Below, piece after piece: positions 1 to 10,626 of a stretch of 64,000 nucleotides of DNA. Within the stretch, counting starts at the first letter, position 1. Each line of letters opens with the position of its first letter. A program made the position numbers and the translations under genes. The notes beneath the pieces are model-generated. The model did not search any database. It was not told the DNA's origin and saw only the letters and a list, made by a program, of their open reading frames with translations. Origin of the DNA: Ancistrus triradiatus (lineage: Eukaryota; Chordata; Actinopteri; Siluriformes; Loricariidae); contig JAJAGP010000092.1 in assembly GCA_025084515.1 (NCBI GenBank), forward strand, positions 124,001 through 188,000, written 5' to 3'.

Positions 1-93
1 AGGCCCTTAAACCACAGTTTCTTGGACTTTACAAGATTGTATCCGCTGTAAGCCGGTGAACAAGTGTGTCTGCTAAATGACTAAATGTAACGA
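1..93 (+). repeat. tRNA/L2-tail SINE, 3' fragment
   Basis: The stretch matches the 3' tail of the SINE family seen complete at 55098-55284: a TTGGACTTTACAAG-like segment, then a GTAAGCC..GTGTCTGCTAAATGA block ending in AAATGTAA. Only the tail lies in the window; the tRNA-like head would be to the left. It is diverged. Confidence 0.6.
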
Positions 94-284
94 ATGAAAG
101 TAATTCACATGTAAAAATATTAAAATAAATGTTAACTTGAGACCCTACAAGCAGTAATACATATATACATATATACACACACAGTATGTATATGTATATA
201 TGTATATAAGACTAATCAGAAATACACAATAACATAGAACCAAAAGTGTCTTCTTTTAATATTGGAAAAAATACCAGACCATGC

Positions 285-470
285 CCAGTCATCGCCCGTG
301 TGGAGTTTACATGTGCTGTCCGTGTCTGCATGAGTTTCTCTAAAGTGTCTCAGTGTGAGCGTGTGCACTGCAATGGGCTGGCACCTTGTATAGAGTTGGT
401 CCCCACCCTGTGCCGCCAGTTAGGCCCTGGCTCCCTGCAACCCTGAATTTGATTTAAGTGGGTATGGAAA
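285..470 (+). repeat. DANA/Mermaid-like SINE fragment
   Basis: Contains the body of the common fish tRNA-derived SINE: GTGTGGAGTTTACATGTGCT, a CTGGCACCTTGTA block, and the terminal AACCCTGA..AAGTGGGTATGGAAAG. The tRNA-like head is missing. Same family at 2095-2350, 6120-6343, 15340-15553, 32690-32815 and 52726-53043. A short reading frame over it is not a gene. Confidence 0.6.
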
Positions 471-608
471 GTAACTGAGTGAAATGCACTGCCTGCAGAA
501 AAGCTAAAGTTAGGAAGTTTTAAAGCACAGAACGATTTTCACAGAAGATTAAAGCACTGCATAAAACACAAAGCTAATCTCCAATTAGCCAGTTCAAGAT
601 GAGATGGA

Positions 609-1710
609 CAGTGGTGCTTGAAAGTTTGTGAACCCTTTAGAATTTTCTATATTCTGCATAAATATGACCTAAAACATCATCAGATTTTCACACAAGTCCT
701 AAAAACAGATAAAGAGAAACCAGTTAAACAAATGAAACAAAAATATTATACTTGGTCATTTATTTATTGAGGAAAATGCACCAATATTACATAAAAGCAA
801 AAGTATGTGAACCCTAGGATAGCAGTTAATTTGAAAGTGAAATTAGAGTCAGGTGTTTTCAATCAATGGGATGACAATCAGGTGTGAGTGGGCACCCTGT
901 TTTATTTAAAGAACAGGGATCTATCAAAGTCTGCTCTTCACAACACTTGTTTGTGGAAGTGTATCATGGCACGAGCAAAGGAGATTTCTGAGGACCTCAG
1001 AAAGAGAGTCATTGATGCTCATCAGGCTGGAAAAGGTTACAAAACCATATCTGAAGAGTTCTTCTTGTTACCCTCCTCAGAAGTGGTCTACCAACAAAGA
1101 CCACTCCAAGAGCAAGGCGTGTGATAGCTGTCGAGGTAAAAAAGGACCCCCAGGGTAACTTCTAAGCAACTGAAGGCCTCTCTCACATTGGCTAATGTTA
1201 ATGTTCATGAGTCCATCATCTGAAGAACACTGAACAACAACGGTGTGTATGGCAGTGTTGCAAGTAGAAAGCCACTGTTCTCCAAAAAGAACATTGCTGC
1301 CCGTCTGCAGTTTGCTAAACGTCACGTGGACAAGCCAGAAGGCTACTGGAAGAATGTTTTGTGGATGGATGAGACCAAAATAGAACTTTTTGGTTTAAAA
1401 GAAAAGCATTATGTTAGCAGAAAGGAAAACACGGCATTCCAGCATAAGAACCTTATCCCATCTGTGAAACATGGTGGTGGTAGTATCATGATTTTGGGCC
1501 TGTTTTGCTGCATCTGGGCCAGGACGGCTTGCCATCATTGATGGAACAATGAATTCTGAATTATATCAGAGAATTCTAAAGGAAAATGTCAGGACATCTG
1601 TCCATGAACTGAATCTCAAGAGAAGGTGCATCATGCAGTTCTCTTTATCTACTTTTAAGACAGAAAATCTGATTATGACAAAAAGCTTCACAAACTTTCA
1701 AGCACTACTG
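609..1710 (+). mobile_element. Tc1-like transposon family I, degraded copy
   Basis: Begins CAGTGGTGCTTGAAAGTTTG and ends with the inverse ..CTTTCAAGCACTACTG followed by TA, the Tc1 target dinucleotide. Inside are remnants of a Tc1 transposase: an N-terminal helix-turn-helix region near 966-1060 (E-D-L-R-K-R-V, H-Q-A-G-K-G-Y-K), then the central segment at 1245-1541 with the W-M-D-E-T-K motif of the first catalytic Asp and G-G-G-S-I-M. Frameshifts break the frame and the region with the second and third catalytic acids is deleted at about 1635, where the sequence jumps to the right inverted repeat. Non-functional. Confidence 0.9.
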
Positions 1711-2094
1711 TACCTTGCTAAATACAGGTTAATTAACTTGCTATTGCTAGACATTATTCTACCTGTTACATAGTTCTTAGTTCAGATATCTGTGCCAAAC
1801 TGATGTTAAAATGTTAGCAAGATTTTAAACTGAGTTTACGAATCCTGTTTTCTTCAACAAATTTTAGTACTCAAGCTAGGTTTTTTTTAACATAAATTGT
1901 ACAGCCATATATATAAAATTTGCAATACCATAACAATCCAAATGAGGGCAGTGTATCAAGTTGCTGACTGACAACCTGCTAAGTTTGTCAGTCAGCAACT
2001 GAAACTTGATTTCAATATGATATAGCAAGTGTGTATTTGAGAAGATTAGCCCATTAAAACTCATTGTCCATTTGACTAATGGCCCTACTCACAT
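1711..2094. other. AT-rich spacer with a long hairpin
   Basis: No gene seen. A perfect 15-bp inverted repeat (1960-1974 with 1985-1999, core GTTGCTGACTGACAA) encloses a 10-nt loop. After a 4-nt bulge on one side the pairing resumes (ATCAAG at 1955-1960 with CTTGAT at 2004-2009). See findings. Confidence 0.6.
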
Positions 2095-2350
2095 TGTATA
2101 ACCACTTAATCCAATGCAGGGTCACGGAGGACCCGGGCCTAACCAGCAGCACAGGGCACTAGACTGCAATCACCCATGGCCAGGGTGCCAATCCACTGCA
2201 GGGATATGCACGCGCACACACACACAGTCATGGACACTTGGGAGGAAGGAGTACCTGAAGGAAAGCCATGCAGGAAGAACATGCAAACTGCACACAGGGA
2301 TATTGCGACCTGGTCGGGACTCAAACCTAGGTCTCCGAGCCACTGAGCCA
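2095..2350 (-). repeat. DANA/Mermaid-like SINE
   Basis: Read on the minus strand it starts near the tRNA-like head (B-box-like GGTTTGAGTCC) and runs through the GCATGTTCTTCCTGCATGG block to the GGATTAAGTGG tail. An internal CACACACA stretch at 2215-2227 is part of the copy. The overlapping short frames on both strands are repeat-derived. Confidence 0.7.
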
Positions 2351-3020
2351 AAACCTACGAGTTACTGGCCTTCAGTCATACATACAGCTATTTAAGAACC
2401 AACAAGCCTGAATTAAAACTCAAAACAGCTTCTACACCATGATGTTCGTGCTCACAAAGAAGCATCACTTCTGCCTCGTTACAGGTGAAAGATCTCCCAC
2501 TTCCAGTATGTAACCTAATGACAAATGGAACTGTGCACAAGTTTGCACGCTAACGTAAAGTACTGTTTCTGCCATGGGAGTGACTTTTGACCATCTTAGC
2601 AGGGTCCAAGTGACTGATATCAGTTTACTGAAAGTCATTATGCCTGCTTGACAAGTTATCCCACAAGTTTACAGTTCTTAATAAGTTTCCCTTTATATGA
2701 ACATCATACATATCAATACTCAGATCATGACAAAGCACTTTTACAGCCTAAAATGTAGACACGACAACACTTAATATCAGCAACATTGCTTTTAGTGACA
2801 ACGGTTTGTTTTTAGGCAAGAGACCAAAGTTCACCACTCTTACTACACTCTGCTAAGTCAGCTGGATCTTTTTTCAGGTTTAATTCTGCTCTATAAATCA
2901 TCGCCTAGCTTCCTTTATGTCTTTGATATTTATATTGATATGACACTGCATACGATGAGCTTTGATAAGCTACTGTTGTATAATGTTATTTTTAGTGATT
3001 CTCGTTAATCCAGGTATCTG
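2351..3020. other. Intergenic stretch without recognised feature
   Basis: AT-rich sequence. I see no long reading frame, clear repeat family or RNA gene. If the gene starting in the CpG-rich segment at 3020-3720 runs left, this is its first intron. Confidence 0.5.
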
Positions 3021-3720
3021 CCGTCTGTTCCTACATCATTAACCCAACGTGCCATAAATACACGCGCGGTTACAGACCGAATGGTCCATCCTACTTTTAC
3101 TTTTTTATTCTTCTCCTAAACGAACCCGTGAAGGCTACGGCCCGAGGGTTTTACATGCTGCTCCGAGTCCGTGCTGTTAAAAACATCCTACAGAGACAGA
3201 GCGACATGGGCAGATACGGACGCCATTACGCGGAGTCGGAGGTCCGATTATTAAAAAAAAACACCGGAGGTGAAAGCATTGAGCCTACCCTTCTCTGATG
3301 TTGTGAGTCGACGTAGCCGCTCGAACCCACGTCCGTACGGGTTTTTAATTTGCTAAACAAATGGAGAAACGAAGGCTAGTATGCTCTCTATCTTCCCGCA
3401 CTGTGGATAGGCTTCGTGCTCGGACCTGCGACCAGCCATTTTCTGCGTACCGAGGGTTCGAGCCGGTCAAACCGTGCGCACAGACCGCTCGCTTACAAAC
3501 CGCTTTTCAAACTTTCTGAAGGTAACAGCTTATGTGGGCTGCTATTCAAAACGACACCCTGCATGTCCTTAATATATTAGACGCCCTGTCGTGACATTTC
3601 CTTTCCAAACTACAGTATTAAATACGAAACTGCTCTCACCCTCGAGTCAGCTCGCACAGGCACTGGCTAACCCGACCCTCGCGCACTTCCGGAAAGACCA
3701 AATATGAATGAATGAGTGGG
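3020..3720 (-). promoter_or_regulatory. CpG-rich promoter candidate
   Basis: This segment is rich in CG dinucleotides in an otherwise CG-poor, AT-rich neighbourhood (ACACGCGCGG, GGACGCCATTACGCGG, CCTCGCGCACTTCCGG). Near the right end are a GC box (GTGGGCGGGGAC at about 3716-3727) and an ETS core (CACTTCCGG at about 3684-3692), plus a YY1-like GCCATTTT near 3436. Such clusters mark TATA-less vertebrate housekeeping promoters. A splice donor fits only the minus strand and no exon was found to the right, so transcription to the left is inferred. Confidence 0.55.
3640..3700 (-). other. Candidate non-coding first exon (gene extends left)
   Basis: Downstream of the GC box and ETS site on the minus strand a short GC-rich stretch ends in CTCGAGG|GTGAGAG, a good splice donor at 3640/3639. 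There is no ATG frame of note, so this would be 5' untranslated. No later exon was recognised before position 1, so the rest of the gene would be outside the window or after a long intron. The donor could be chance. Confidence 0.35.
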
Positions 3721-3931
3721 CGGGGACAGCAAGCGAGGGGCGTAGCGTTTGTTATAGTGGCGCATTTCATGCTTCTGACAGGACAGATGGATTAATGATA
3801 TTTATTCAATTTAAATTATTGAAAATTGAATTTCCTCTACCCTACACATGATAGCAGATATGAAGCAAAGTTCAACCATGACTAGACGGACAAGTGAAGT
3901 TACTTAAAAATTAAATGAATAGGAACAAGAA

Positions 3932-3960
3932 CATAATAATAATAATAATAATAATAATAT
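3932..3960. repeat. (AAT)n microsatellite
   Basis: About nine uninterrupted ATA/AAT units. Confidence 0.9.
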
Positions 3961-4025
3961 ATTTCAATAATACTATAATACTATATGATCTTTATTTATG
4001 GTAATAATAACGTATTAACAATATA

Positions 4026-4740
4026 CACTCACCAGCCACATTTTCAGGTACACCTTGCTAGTAACGGGTTGCACCCCTTTTTGCCTTCAAAACTGTCAAT
4101 TCTTCATGAGGTAGATTCAACAAGGTGTTGCAAACATTTCTCAAAGATTTTGGTCCATATAGACATGATAGTTTCACACAAATGCTGAAAATTTATCGGC
4201 TGCACGTACGTAATGCGAATATCCCCTTTCACCACGTACCAAAAGTGCGCTATTGGATTGAGATCTGGTGAGTGTGGAGGGCATTTGAGTACAATGCACT
4301 CAATGGCATGCTCAAGAAACCAGTTTTAGATGATTTGAGCTTTGTGACATGGTGTGTTATCCTGCTGGATGTAGTCATCGGAAGACGGGTACTCTGTGGT
4401 CAAAAAGGGATGGACATGGTCAGGTGATATTAAGGGGTTCAAAGTGTGCCAAGAAAATATTCCCCACATAATTACACCACCAGAAGCAGCCTGAACCATT
4501 TCTACAACATTTGTAGGTTCTAGGTTGTTGGTCTTCTGCTGTTGTATCTGCTGTGTGCATTCAGAGATGTTGTTCTGCATACTTCGGTTATAACGAGTGG
4601 TTATTTGAGTTACTTTTGCCTTTCTATCAGCTTGAACCAGTTCTCTTCTGACATCTGGCATAAAGAAGTCATTTTCACCGAATGAACCGATGGCTCCTTG
4701 AAAATTCCTCTACTAGCAGTTCTTGGTAATAAATGACTCA
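4026..4740 (-). mobile_element. Tc1-like transposon family IV, partial
   Basis: Starts with the CACTCACCAGCCACATTTTC terminus of a widespread fish Tc1-like family, preceded by TA. The minus strand carries transposase remnants at 4326-4661: A-D-R-K-A-K-V-T-Q-I-T-T-R-Y-N in the N-terminal half, then G-G-V-I-M-W-G and Y-I-Q-Q-D-N-T-P-C-H-K, the block with the second catalytic Asp. The linker is deleted or frameshifted and the far terminus is missing. Same family at 14580-15005, 23031-24119 and 42740-44352. Confidence 0.8.
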
Positions 4741-5860
4741 GCATGGTTGAAAAGGGCTCCGAGATTGAAATTGTGGAAATGCACAAGTTAGAAAAAAAGA
4801 TATAGAAAGCTTTCAGCAGCATGAACTATCCCTCGAAGAGCAGTATTACGAAGTGGAAATGGCTCCACAAACACCTTGCCTAAACTAGGTCATCCTTCCA
4901 AAGTGAGTGGCACAAGCATAACATTTACATTTATAGAACTTAACAGACACCCTTATCCAGAGTGACTTGGTACAGTCTTACAATCCAAGCAGTTGTGGGT
5001 TAAGGGTCTTGCTCAAGGACCCAACAGTGGCAGCTTGGCAGAGGTGGGATTTGAACCCTGCACCTTCATAGTCCATAGTCCAGTACCTTAACCACTAGGC
5101 TACCATACTCCCACATAAACTACATGCTAGAATCATACCCCTAGACCAACGAGCCATAGCACTGATCAGTGAAGTTACCAAGAGTCCAGTAGCTAACTTT
5201 TTGTAGCTTTTTTTATAGCTGAGATTGAACAGCGTGTGCATGGAACAACAATCTATCAAGCTTTACACAATTCTTATCTCTATGGCAGACTGACAAGAAA
5301 GCAGCTTCTTGAGTCTAGCTTGCCATGTGGCAAAAGGTTTTATGATCAGATTAATTGAACTGAATTAATTGTAGTACTCTGTTAAGTGAAAAACAAACAC
5401 CGCACACCACCCAACACACCATACCTACTGTGAAGCATAGTGGTGACGAGATCAAATTTTGGGGGTGTTTTCTTCAGTGGAGACTGGACCGTTGTTCAGA
5501 AGTGAAGTGTAAATAGATGGTGCCAAGTGCACCCTAATTCTTGAGGAAAACCATCTAGACTGCTGAATGTGTGCAGCACAACAGCAACCCTAATCACCCT
5601 GCCAAAAACAATGTCATGTCTAAAAGATAATGTACTAGAGTGGCCAAGTCAGAGCCCTAGCCAATATCCAGAATGTGGATGGACTTGAACAGAGCAGTCC
5701 ATTGGAATTTGACTGAACTGGAACAACTGAAAGCAATAATGGGCAAATATGCCCCAGTCTAGCTGATGCCTATAATTACAAAGTAAAGGTGGCTCTGTAG
5801 AGTATTAAATCAGGAGCAGAACCCCTTTTCAAGCCTGTTATTCTAGTTTTTGATTATTTA
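4741..5860 (+). mobile_element. Tc1-like transposon family V, split by a SINE
   Basis: Plus-strand remnants of a Tc1 transposase: an N-terminal HTH-like region at about 4780-4918, then after the SINE at 4919-5114 the middle (Y-G-R near 5281) and catalytic half with TGTGAAGCATAGTGGTGACG near 5430. Numerous stops and frameshifts. Both ends are poorly defined. Confidence 0.65.
4919..5114 (-). repeat. tRNA-derived SINE with L2-type tail
   Basis: On the minus strand the head resembles a tRNA promoter (A-box-like TAGCCTAGTGGTTAAGG, B-box-like GGTTCAAATCC), followed by CCACTGTTGGGTCCTTGAGC and a tail ending in CTAAATG-type repeats. It sits inside a Tc1-like relic. The internal pol III boxes belong to the SINE; this is not a tRNA gene. 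Confidence 0.8.
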
Positions 5861-6119
5861 TCAGGTTTCAGAACTGTTGCCTTTTTTTCTTGTTACTTAA
5901 ATGTTTTAAGGTCAAATGTGCAAGTAGAGCTGAGAAAATATTCTGTTGTTTTGATTTGAAGTGTAAGAAAATTTACTGCTTCAATGGGATATGATGATTT
6001 TTCTATAAGCACTTATTTCAGAACAAATTGTGTGATATCAAAACCATTTCATACGGGGATGGTCTCACTGACATATTATTTATTTGTTTAATGTTGCATC
6101 AGCATCAATGGCTATTCAT

Positions 6120-6343
6120 GACAGGACAAAGGTTACATTGATGCCTGTCAGACACATTCATACTGGGCCAATTTAGAGTGACCAGTTAACCTAACGCATG
6201 TCTTCAGAATGTCGGGGATAACTGGATTACCTGGGGTAAACACACACGAACATGGGCAGGACATGTAAACTCTAGGCTGGTGGAGTCCAAGATCAGGATT
6301 GAACCGGGGATCTCTAATCGCTTGCACCACTGTGCCACCGTGA
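6120..6343 (-). repeat. DANA/Mermaid-like SINE
   Basis: Minus-strand copy with a tRNA-like head (CACGGTGGCACAGTGGTGCA; GGTTCAATCC) and the body ATGTCCTGCCCATGTTCGTG, ..GTTAACTGGTCACTCTAAAT. The 3' tail is truncated near 6120. Confidence 0.75.
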
Positions 6344-6475
6344 GATATTGTAAAAACTGGCCATTATCCATAATGTATTAAAGAAGTCATTTGTATTCTC
6401 TTTAGCAGACATTTTATACTCATGCTAGCAGTGTTAGGAGTTAGGAAGTGTGGTCATTTGATGTTTTCCATTGTA

Positions 6476-6560
6476 TTTCATTTACAGCATTTAGCAGGTG
6501 CCCTTATACACAATCACTACAGCTGCTAAGCAGATTGGATGTTAAGGGACTTGCTTACTT
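6476..6560 (-). repeat. tRNA/L2-tail SINE, tail fragment
   Basis: Begins CATTTACAGCATTTAGCAGG and continues with the diverged tail and ..GTTAAGGGACTTGCT; the tRNA-like head is absent. Confidence 0.6.
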
Positions 6561-6654
6561 ACATTCTAGACAAATTATTTAGAGCTAATGGCTTAAGTAT
6601 TGCCCAAAACAAATGATCACTGGGAAAAGAACCTCTGAAATATGGCAAACGCAT

Positions 6655-7180
6655 ACAGTACTGTACAAAGTATTAGGCCTGCTTGCTACTATTAGATTTG
6701 TTGTTTTAGCAATAGTATTATGACCATATATAAGTGTTTCTCAGTCTCTTTATTAGAATACAATCAGAAATTGTATGCAGTATTAAAAGAACTGAAAAAA
6801 AATCTGAAAAACAGCTTCTACAGGTTACAGTGGCAAATATTTAGTGTGACCTGCCTTTTTACTTGAGCAATAGCAGCAACTGACAGCTTTGTGAAAATGC
6901 CAAGTTGACCCTTCTACAGTCTGAAGAAGCTTGATCAGGAATTATCTTTTTGGAAGAGTAGCAGCCAAGAAACCAGTTTTCCAAGGACGTCACACTAAAT
7001 ACTGACTTTTGTCTGCAGACGCCATCTTGTTCAACATTTATTTATTTATTTATTTATTTATTTTATATATATTTCCTCTATTTTCTGTTTGTACCTTACT
7101 AAAGAAATAGAAAAATAATTACATATGGTCACTATACCATTGCTAAAATAACAATTCGAAGGGTGGCCTAAGACTTACTG
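6655..7180 (+). mobile_element. Non-autonomous DNA element family VI (Tc1-related)
   Basis: Ends are inverted: CAGTACTGTACAAAGTATTAGGCC at the left and GGCCTAAGACTTACTG|TA at the right, each next to TA. The inside has no usable frame, only a remnant of transposase sequence near 6850-7020 and a TTTA microsatellite (7038-7066). Length 526 bp, nearly that of the copy at 28694-29220, suggesting one deleted founder amplified as a MITE. Confidence 0.75.
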
Positions 7181-7825
7181 TATAAATCAAAATGTTGCTT
7201 GGAAACATCTTGGCTTTTAATTTTGAATGTATGTCAACAGGGGCACATGCTTACTGGCAAGAGAATGGATTTTTTTAGCCTCCTGGAATTGTTAGTTACA
7301 CCTGACCTGCCAAAGCCTGTGCTTCTGGCCAGCCCAGAACATGCTCTAGGCGAGAATGTCGAAGTTTGTGTGAATATACAGTTACCCTTGGTAAAAGTAA
7401 AATACTGTAATACTATCACTGGCTAATACTGCTCATCACTACACATGGCACTGGGATTAAGGAATTTAGTTGGGGTATATAGCTATGATTACATTGTTTT
7501 GAGTTTAAAAAATGAAAGATAAAAATCTCCCAATACAGCCAAAGTGTAACAAAGAACAATGGTTTGATGTGCACCATGTTTTGCTAACAAGATCATAATG
7601 GCTTAGCCTGTGGCTAAACTCACAGATTTTCTAGGAGTTTAGACAAACTCTTGTCTCTACACCTACTAACCAGCTACCTTCCCGAGTGCTGTCACTGCTA
7701 ATCATTATTTTAAAGTAGTTACATAATAATATGCTAGTAAACAAATTACACAATAATAAAGCAAAAGCTTAATGCTAAAATTAGCTATCCTCTCCACACT
7801 GCAAGCTTACATTTCATGTGCAGTC
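7181..7825. other. Intergenic stretch without recognised feature
   Basis: AT-rich. A 75-codon frame at 7199-7426 shows no family motif or splice context and is probably chance. Confidence 0.4.
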
Positions 7826-8443
7826 CAGTGGAACCTCAGAGCTTAATTGCTTCCAGAAGGCCGTTCAAACTTTTTTTTCAAACTGAATCAAATTTCCCCT
7901 TAAGAAGTAATATAAATAGGATTAATCCACTCCTGACTGCCAAATAATTGTTTTTTATGACTATATTCTCTATAATATGAATGTAATTCATGCTTAAAAG
8001 CATGAATAAAGCAAATAAATGTGATACAAAACAATAATAATAATAATAATAATCAAAAAACACATGAAATTAGTGAAAATAAAGTGAAACTATATAGCCA
8101 TGTATGCGGACGCAGTTTCGGCATGTCTTATCATAGGGACAGCACCGGCGTGCCTGAGGGGTGTCTGACTTCGCACCTATAGACAAGTATAATATACAAA
8201 TACATCATATAATAATATAACAGTAAAATAATATAATAGAAATAATATACTTATAATTGCATCCTTTCTTCTTCTTCTTTTGGCTTGTATGGCGATTGGC
8301 ATACCGTAATGGTGCATTGTCGAAACTGGACAGGATTACATGCATCGTCTTTGGAAGATTGTAGTATTGAGTGTTTTATTTAGGGTGCCAAGGTTTGAAG
8401 TTGGAATTTTTGTTAGAATTTGGGGAATTCTGAGGTTCCACTG
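7826..8443. mobile_element. MITE-like DNA element with CAGTGGAACCTCAG inverted ends
   Basis: The left end CAGTGGAACCTCAG (7826-7839) is matched inverted at the right by CTGAGGTTCCACTG (8430-8443), which is followed by TA. The interior lacks a coding frame and includes a TAA microsatellite at about 8034-8053. A shorter related fragment (CAGTGGTACCTTGGTTAC) occurs near 41400. Confidence 0.65.
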
Positions 8444-8472
8444 TATTGACAAAATTCCTAAATCTAAAAATA

Positions 8473-8477
<5 letters not shown>

Positions 8478-8518
<41 letters not shown>
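8478..8518. repeat. (TA)n microsatellite
   Basis: Uninterrupted TA repeat of about 20 units. Tyr/Ile-rich short frames over it on both strands are artefacts. Confidence 0.95.
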
Positions 8519-8520
<2 letters not shown>

Positions 8521-8602
8521 CATAACACAGGAGGTGTAAACAAATGGGGACTGAAATTATTTGAATCTATGTATGCATCCGTAGAACATAACACAGAACA
8601 TA

Positions 8603-9764
8603 TAGTGGTGCTTGAACGTCTGTGAACCCTTTAGCATTTTCTATATTTCTACATAAATACGACTTAAAACCTCATCAGATTTTGGTCATTTATTTATTGA
8701 GGAAAATGATCCAATATTATTGAGGGCCAAAAGTATGTGAACCTTTGCTTCCAGTATCTGGTGTATCCCCCCTGGTGTATCCCCCATTGTCTTGCTGCAT
8801 GACCCACCTTCTGTTGAGATTCAGTTCATTTACAGATGTCCTTTAGAATTCTCTGATATAATTCAGAATTCATTGTTCCATCAATGATGGCAAGCTGTCC
8901 TGGCCCAGATGCAGCAAAACAGGCCCAAACCATGATACTACCACCACCATGTTTCACAGATGGGATAAGGTTCTTATGCTGGAATGTAGTGTTTTCCTTT
9001 CTCCAAACATAACACTTTTCTTTTAAACCAAAAACTTGGTGTAAAAGATTTTTGGTCTCATCTGTTCTCAAAACATTCTTCCAATAGCCTTTTGGCTTGT
9101 TCACGTGATCTTTAGCAAACTGCAGATGAGTGGCTTTCTCCTTGCAACCCTGCCATGCATATCATTGTTGTTCAGTGTTCTTCTGATGGTGGACTCATGA
9201 ACATTAACATTAGCCAATGTGAGAGAGGCCTTCAGTTGCTTAGAAGTTGCTCGCCAACTATTACACGCCTTGCTCTTGGAGTGATCTTTGTTGGTCGAAC
9301 ACTCCTGAGGAGGGTAACAATGGTCTTGAATTTCCTCGATTTGTACACAATCTGTCTGCTTTGTAACCTTTTCCAGCCTGATGAGCATCAACAACTCTTT
9401 TTCTGAGGTCATGATACACTTCCACAAACATGTGGTGTGAAGAGCAGACTTTAATAGATACCTGTTCTTTAAATAAAACAGGGTGCCCACTCACACCTGA
9501 TTGTCATCCCATTGATTGAAAACACCTGACTCTAATTTCACCTTCAAATTAACTGTTAATCTTAGAGGTTCCAATGCAATATGTAATATTGGTGCATTTT
9601 CCTCAATAAATAAATGACCAAGTATAATATTTTTGTCTCATTTGTGTAACTGGGTTCTCTTTCTCTACTTTTAGGACATGCGTGAAAATCTGATGATGTT
9701 TTAGGTCATATTTATGCAGAAATATAGAACATTCTAAAGGGTTCACAAACTTTCAACTATCTCT
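8603..9764 (-). mobile_element. Tc1-like transposon family I, degraded copy
   Basis: Family I ends (AGTGGTGCTTGAACG after TA; a degenerate right end near 9764). On the minus strand, transposase blocks run from the HTH region (9261-9490; R-K-R-V-V-D-A-H-Q-A-G-K-G-Y-K) through K-A-S-L-T-L-A-N-V-N-V-H-E-S-T-I-R-R-T to the catalytic region at 8826-9104 (T-D-E-T-K, G-G-G-S-I-M-V-W-A-C-F). Frameshifts separate the blocks, and the region with the second and third catalytic residues is deleted near 8750-8820. Confidence 0.9.
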
Positions 9765-10240
9765 TATCACTCACAGCACAAGGAAATTTAGATGGCATGT
9801 TTTGGAATGTGGGTAAAATACAGACATAATGAGCACTCAACTCCAAACTGCTTAACTGGGGCTCAGTATCAACTCTGGAGTCCTGGAGCTATATTAGCAT
9901 ACATTAGAATAATACAAAGTGTGACTGGTATACTGACAGACAGTTCACATAGTGGCACAAGGTGAAATCTGTTTTAATTGATTTTTTTAAGAAGCAAGTA
10001 AGACAGGCTATAGCATAATTTTGGCACATTATTCAACAGAGTAAGGTGAAAAAAATGAAGCCATGTATGTCAGACAACAGAAGTATATTGAAATGTAAAT
10101 CTGTATGCAAAATGTGTAATATACAGGCCATTATCATAAGTAATGAACACCTTTGTCTGAAATACAAATCTATAAGCTCCTCAAAAACATTCAAGCAAAT
10201 GTGGCATTTGAGCACAGTTTGGTAGATTGTACATGGGTTC

Positions 10241-10300
<60 letters not shown>

Positions 10301-10543
10301 TGTACACGTTCATTTAAATGATTCAGTTTAAGATAACCTTGTCTATGCAATTATTATGTCTTTACACTGAAGATATTTCATATTATGGCTCCATGATTTA
10401 GTCCTTTATGAAACACAACACAAAGAAGTGGCTTCAGATATTATTTCCTTTGCATATAATTATGCATATCTTTGAGCCATTTAAACCTTTACTGAGCACT
10501 TTGTCATTTATAGACTAGGGTGACCTTCACCCTAATGGTGTAC
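9765..10543. other. 3' flank of the APOH-like gene
   Basis: No coding signal apart from the GT microsatellite. The 3' untranslated region of the APOH-like gene must lie at the right end of this stretch. The only poly(A)-like hexamer noticed close to the stop is the variant AGTAAA (minus strand, about 10485-10490). Confidence 0.4.
10241..10300. repeat. (GT)n microsatellite
   Basis: About 28 GT units. The poly-Thr-His frame on the minus strand is an artefact. Confidence 0.95.
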
Positions 10544-10626
10544 TTACACCAGGTCAGCAGGTTCACACAAATTAATCTCAGACACCAATCGGTGAGAAAA
10601 GAGTTTATACTGCATCCAAGTGGGTT
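10544..10626 (-). CDS. APOH-like gene, exon 8: C-terminal tail and stop
   Basis: Acceptor ..CTTTTCAG|AACCCAC; 26 codons then TAA (10544-10546). Reads E-P-T-W-M-Q-Y-K-L-F-S-H .. I-N-L-C-E-P-A-D-L-V. In human APOH the equivalent tail holds the hydrophobic membrane loop (L-A-F-W) and a last Cys that pairs back into domain V. Here W-M-Q-Y-K-L-F and the Cys six residues from the end would play those roles. Confidence 0.8.

Noticed and set aside
4919..5114. Possible tRNA gene (A- and B-box-like sequences)
   Set aside because: The boxes belong to the head of a dispersed SINE with an L2-type tail; the sequence does not fold as a complete tRNA and recurs at several places.
8340..8594. Tyr/Ile-rich frames on both strands
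   Set aside because: Translation of the TA microsatellite at 8478-8518.
10033..10350. Reading frame rich in Thr-His repeats
   Set aside because: Translation of a GT microsatellite; no coding context.
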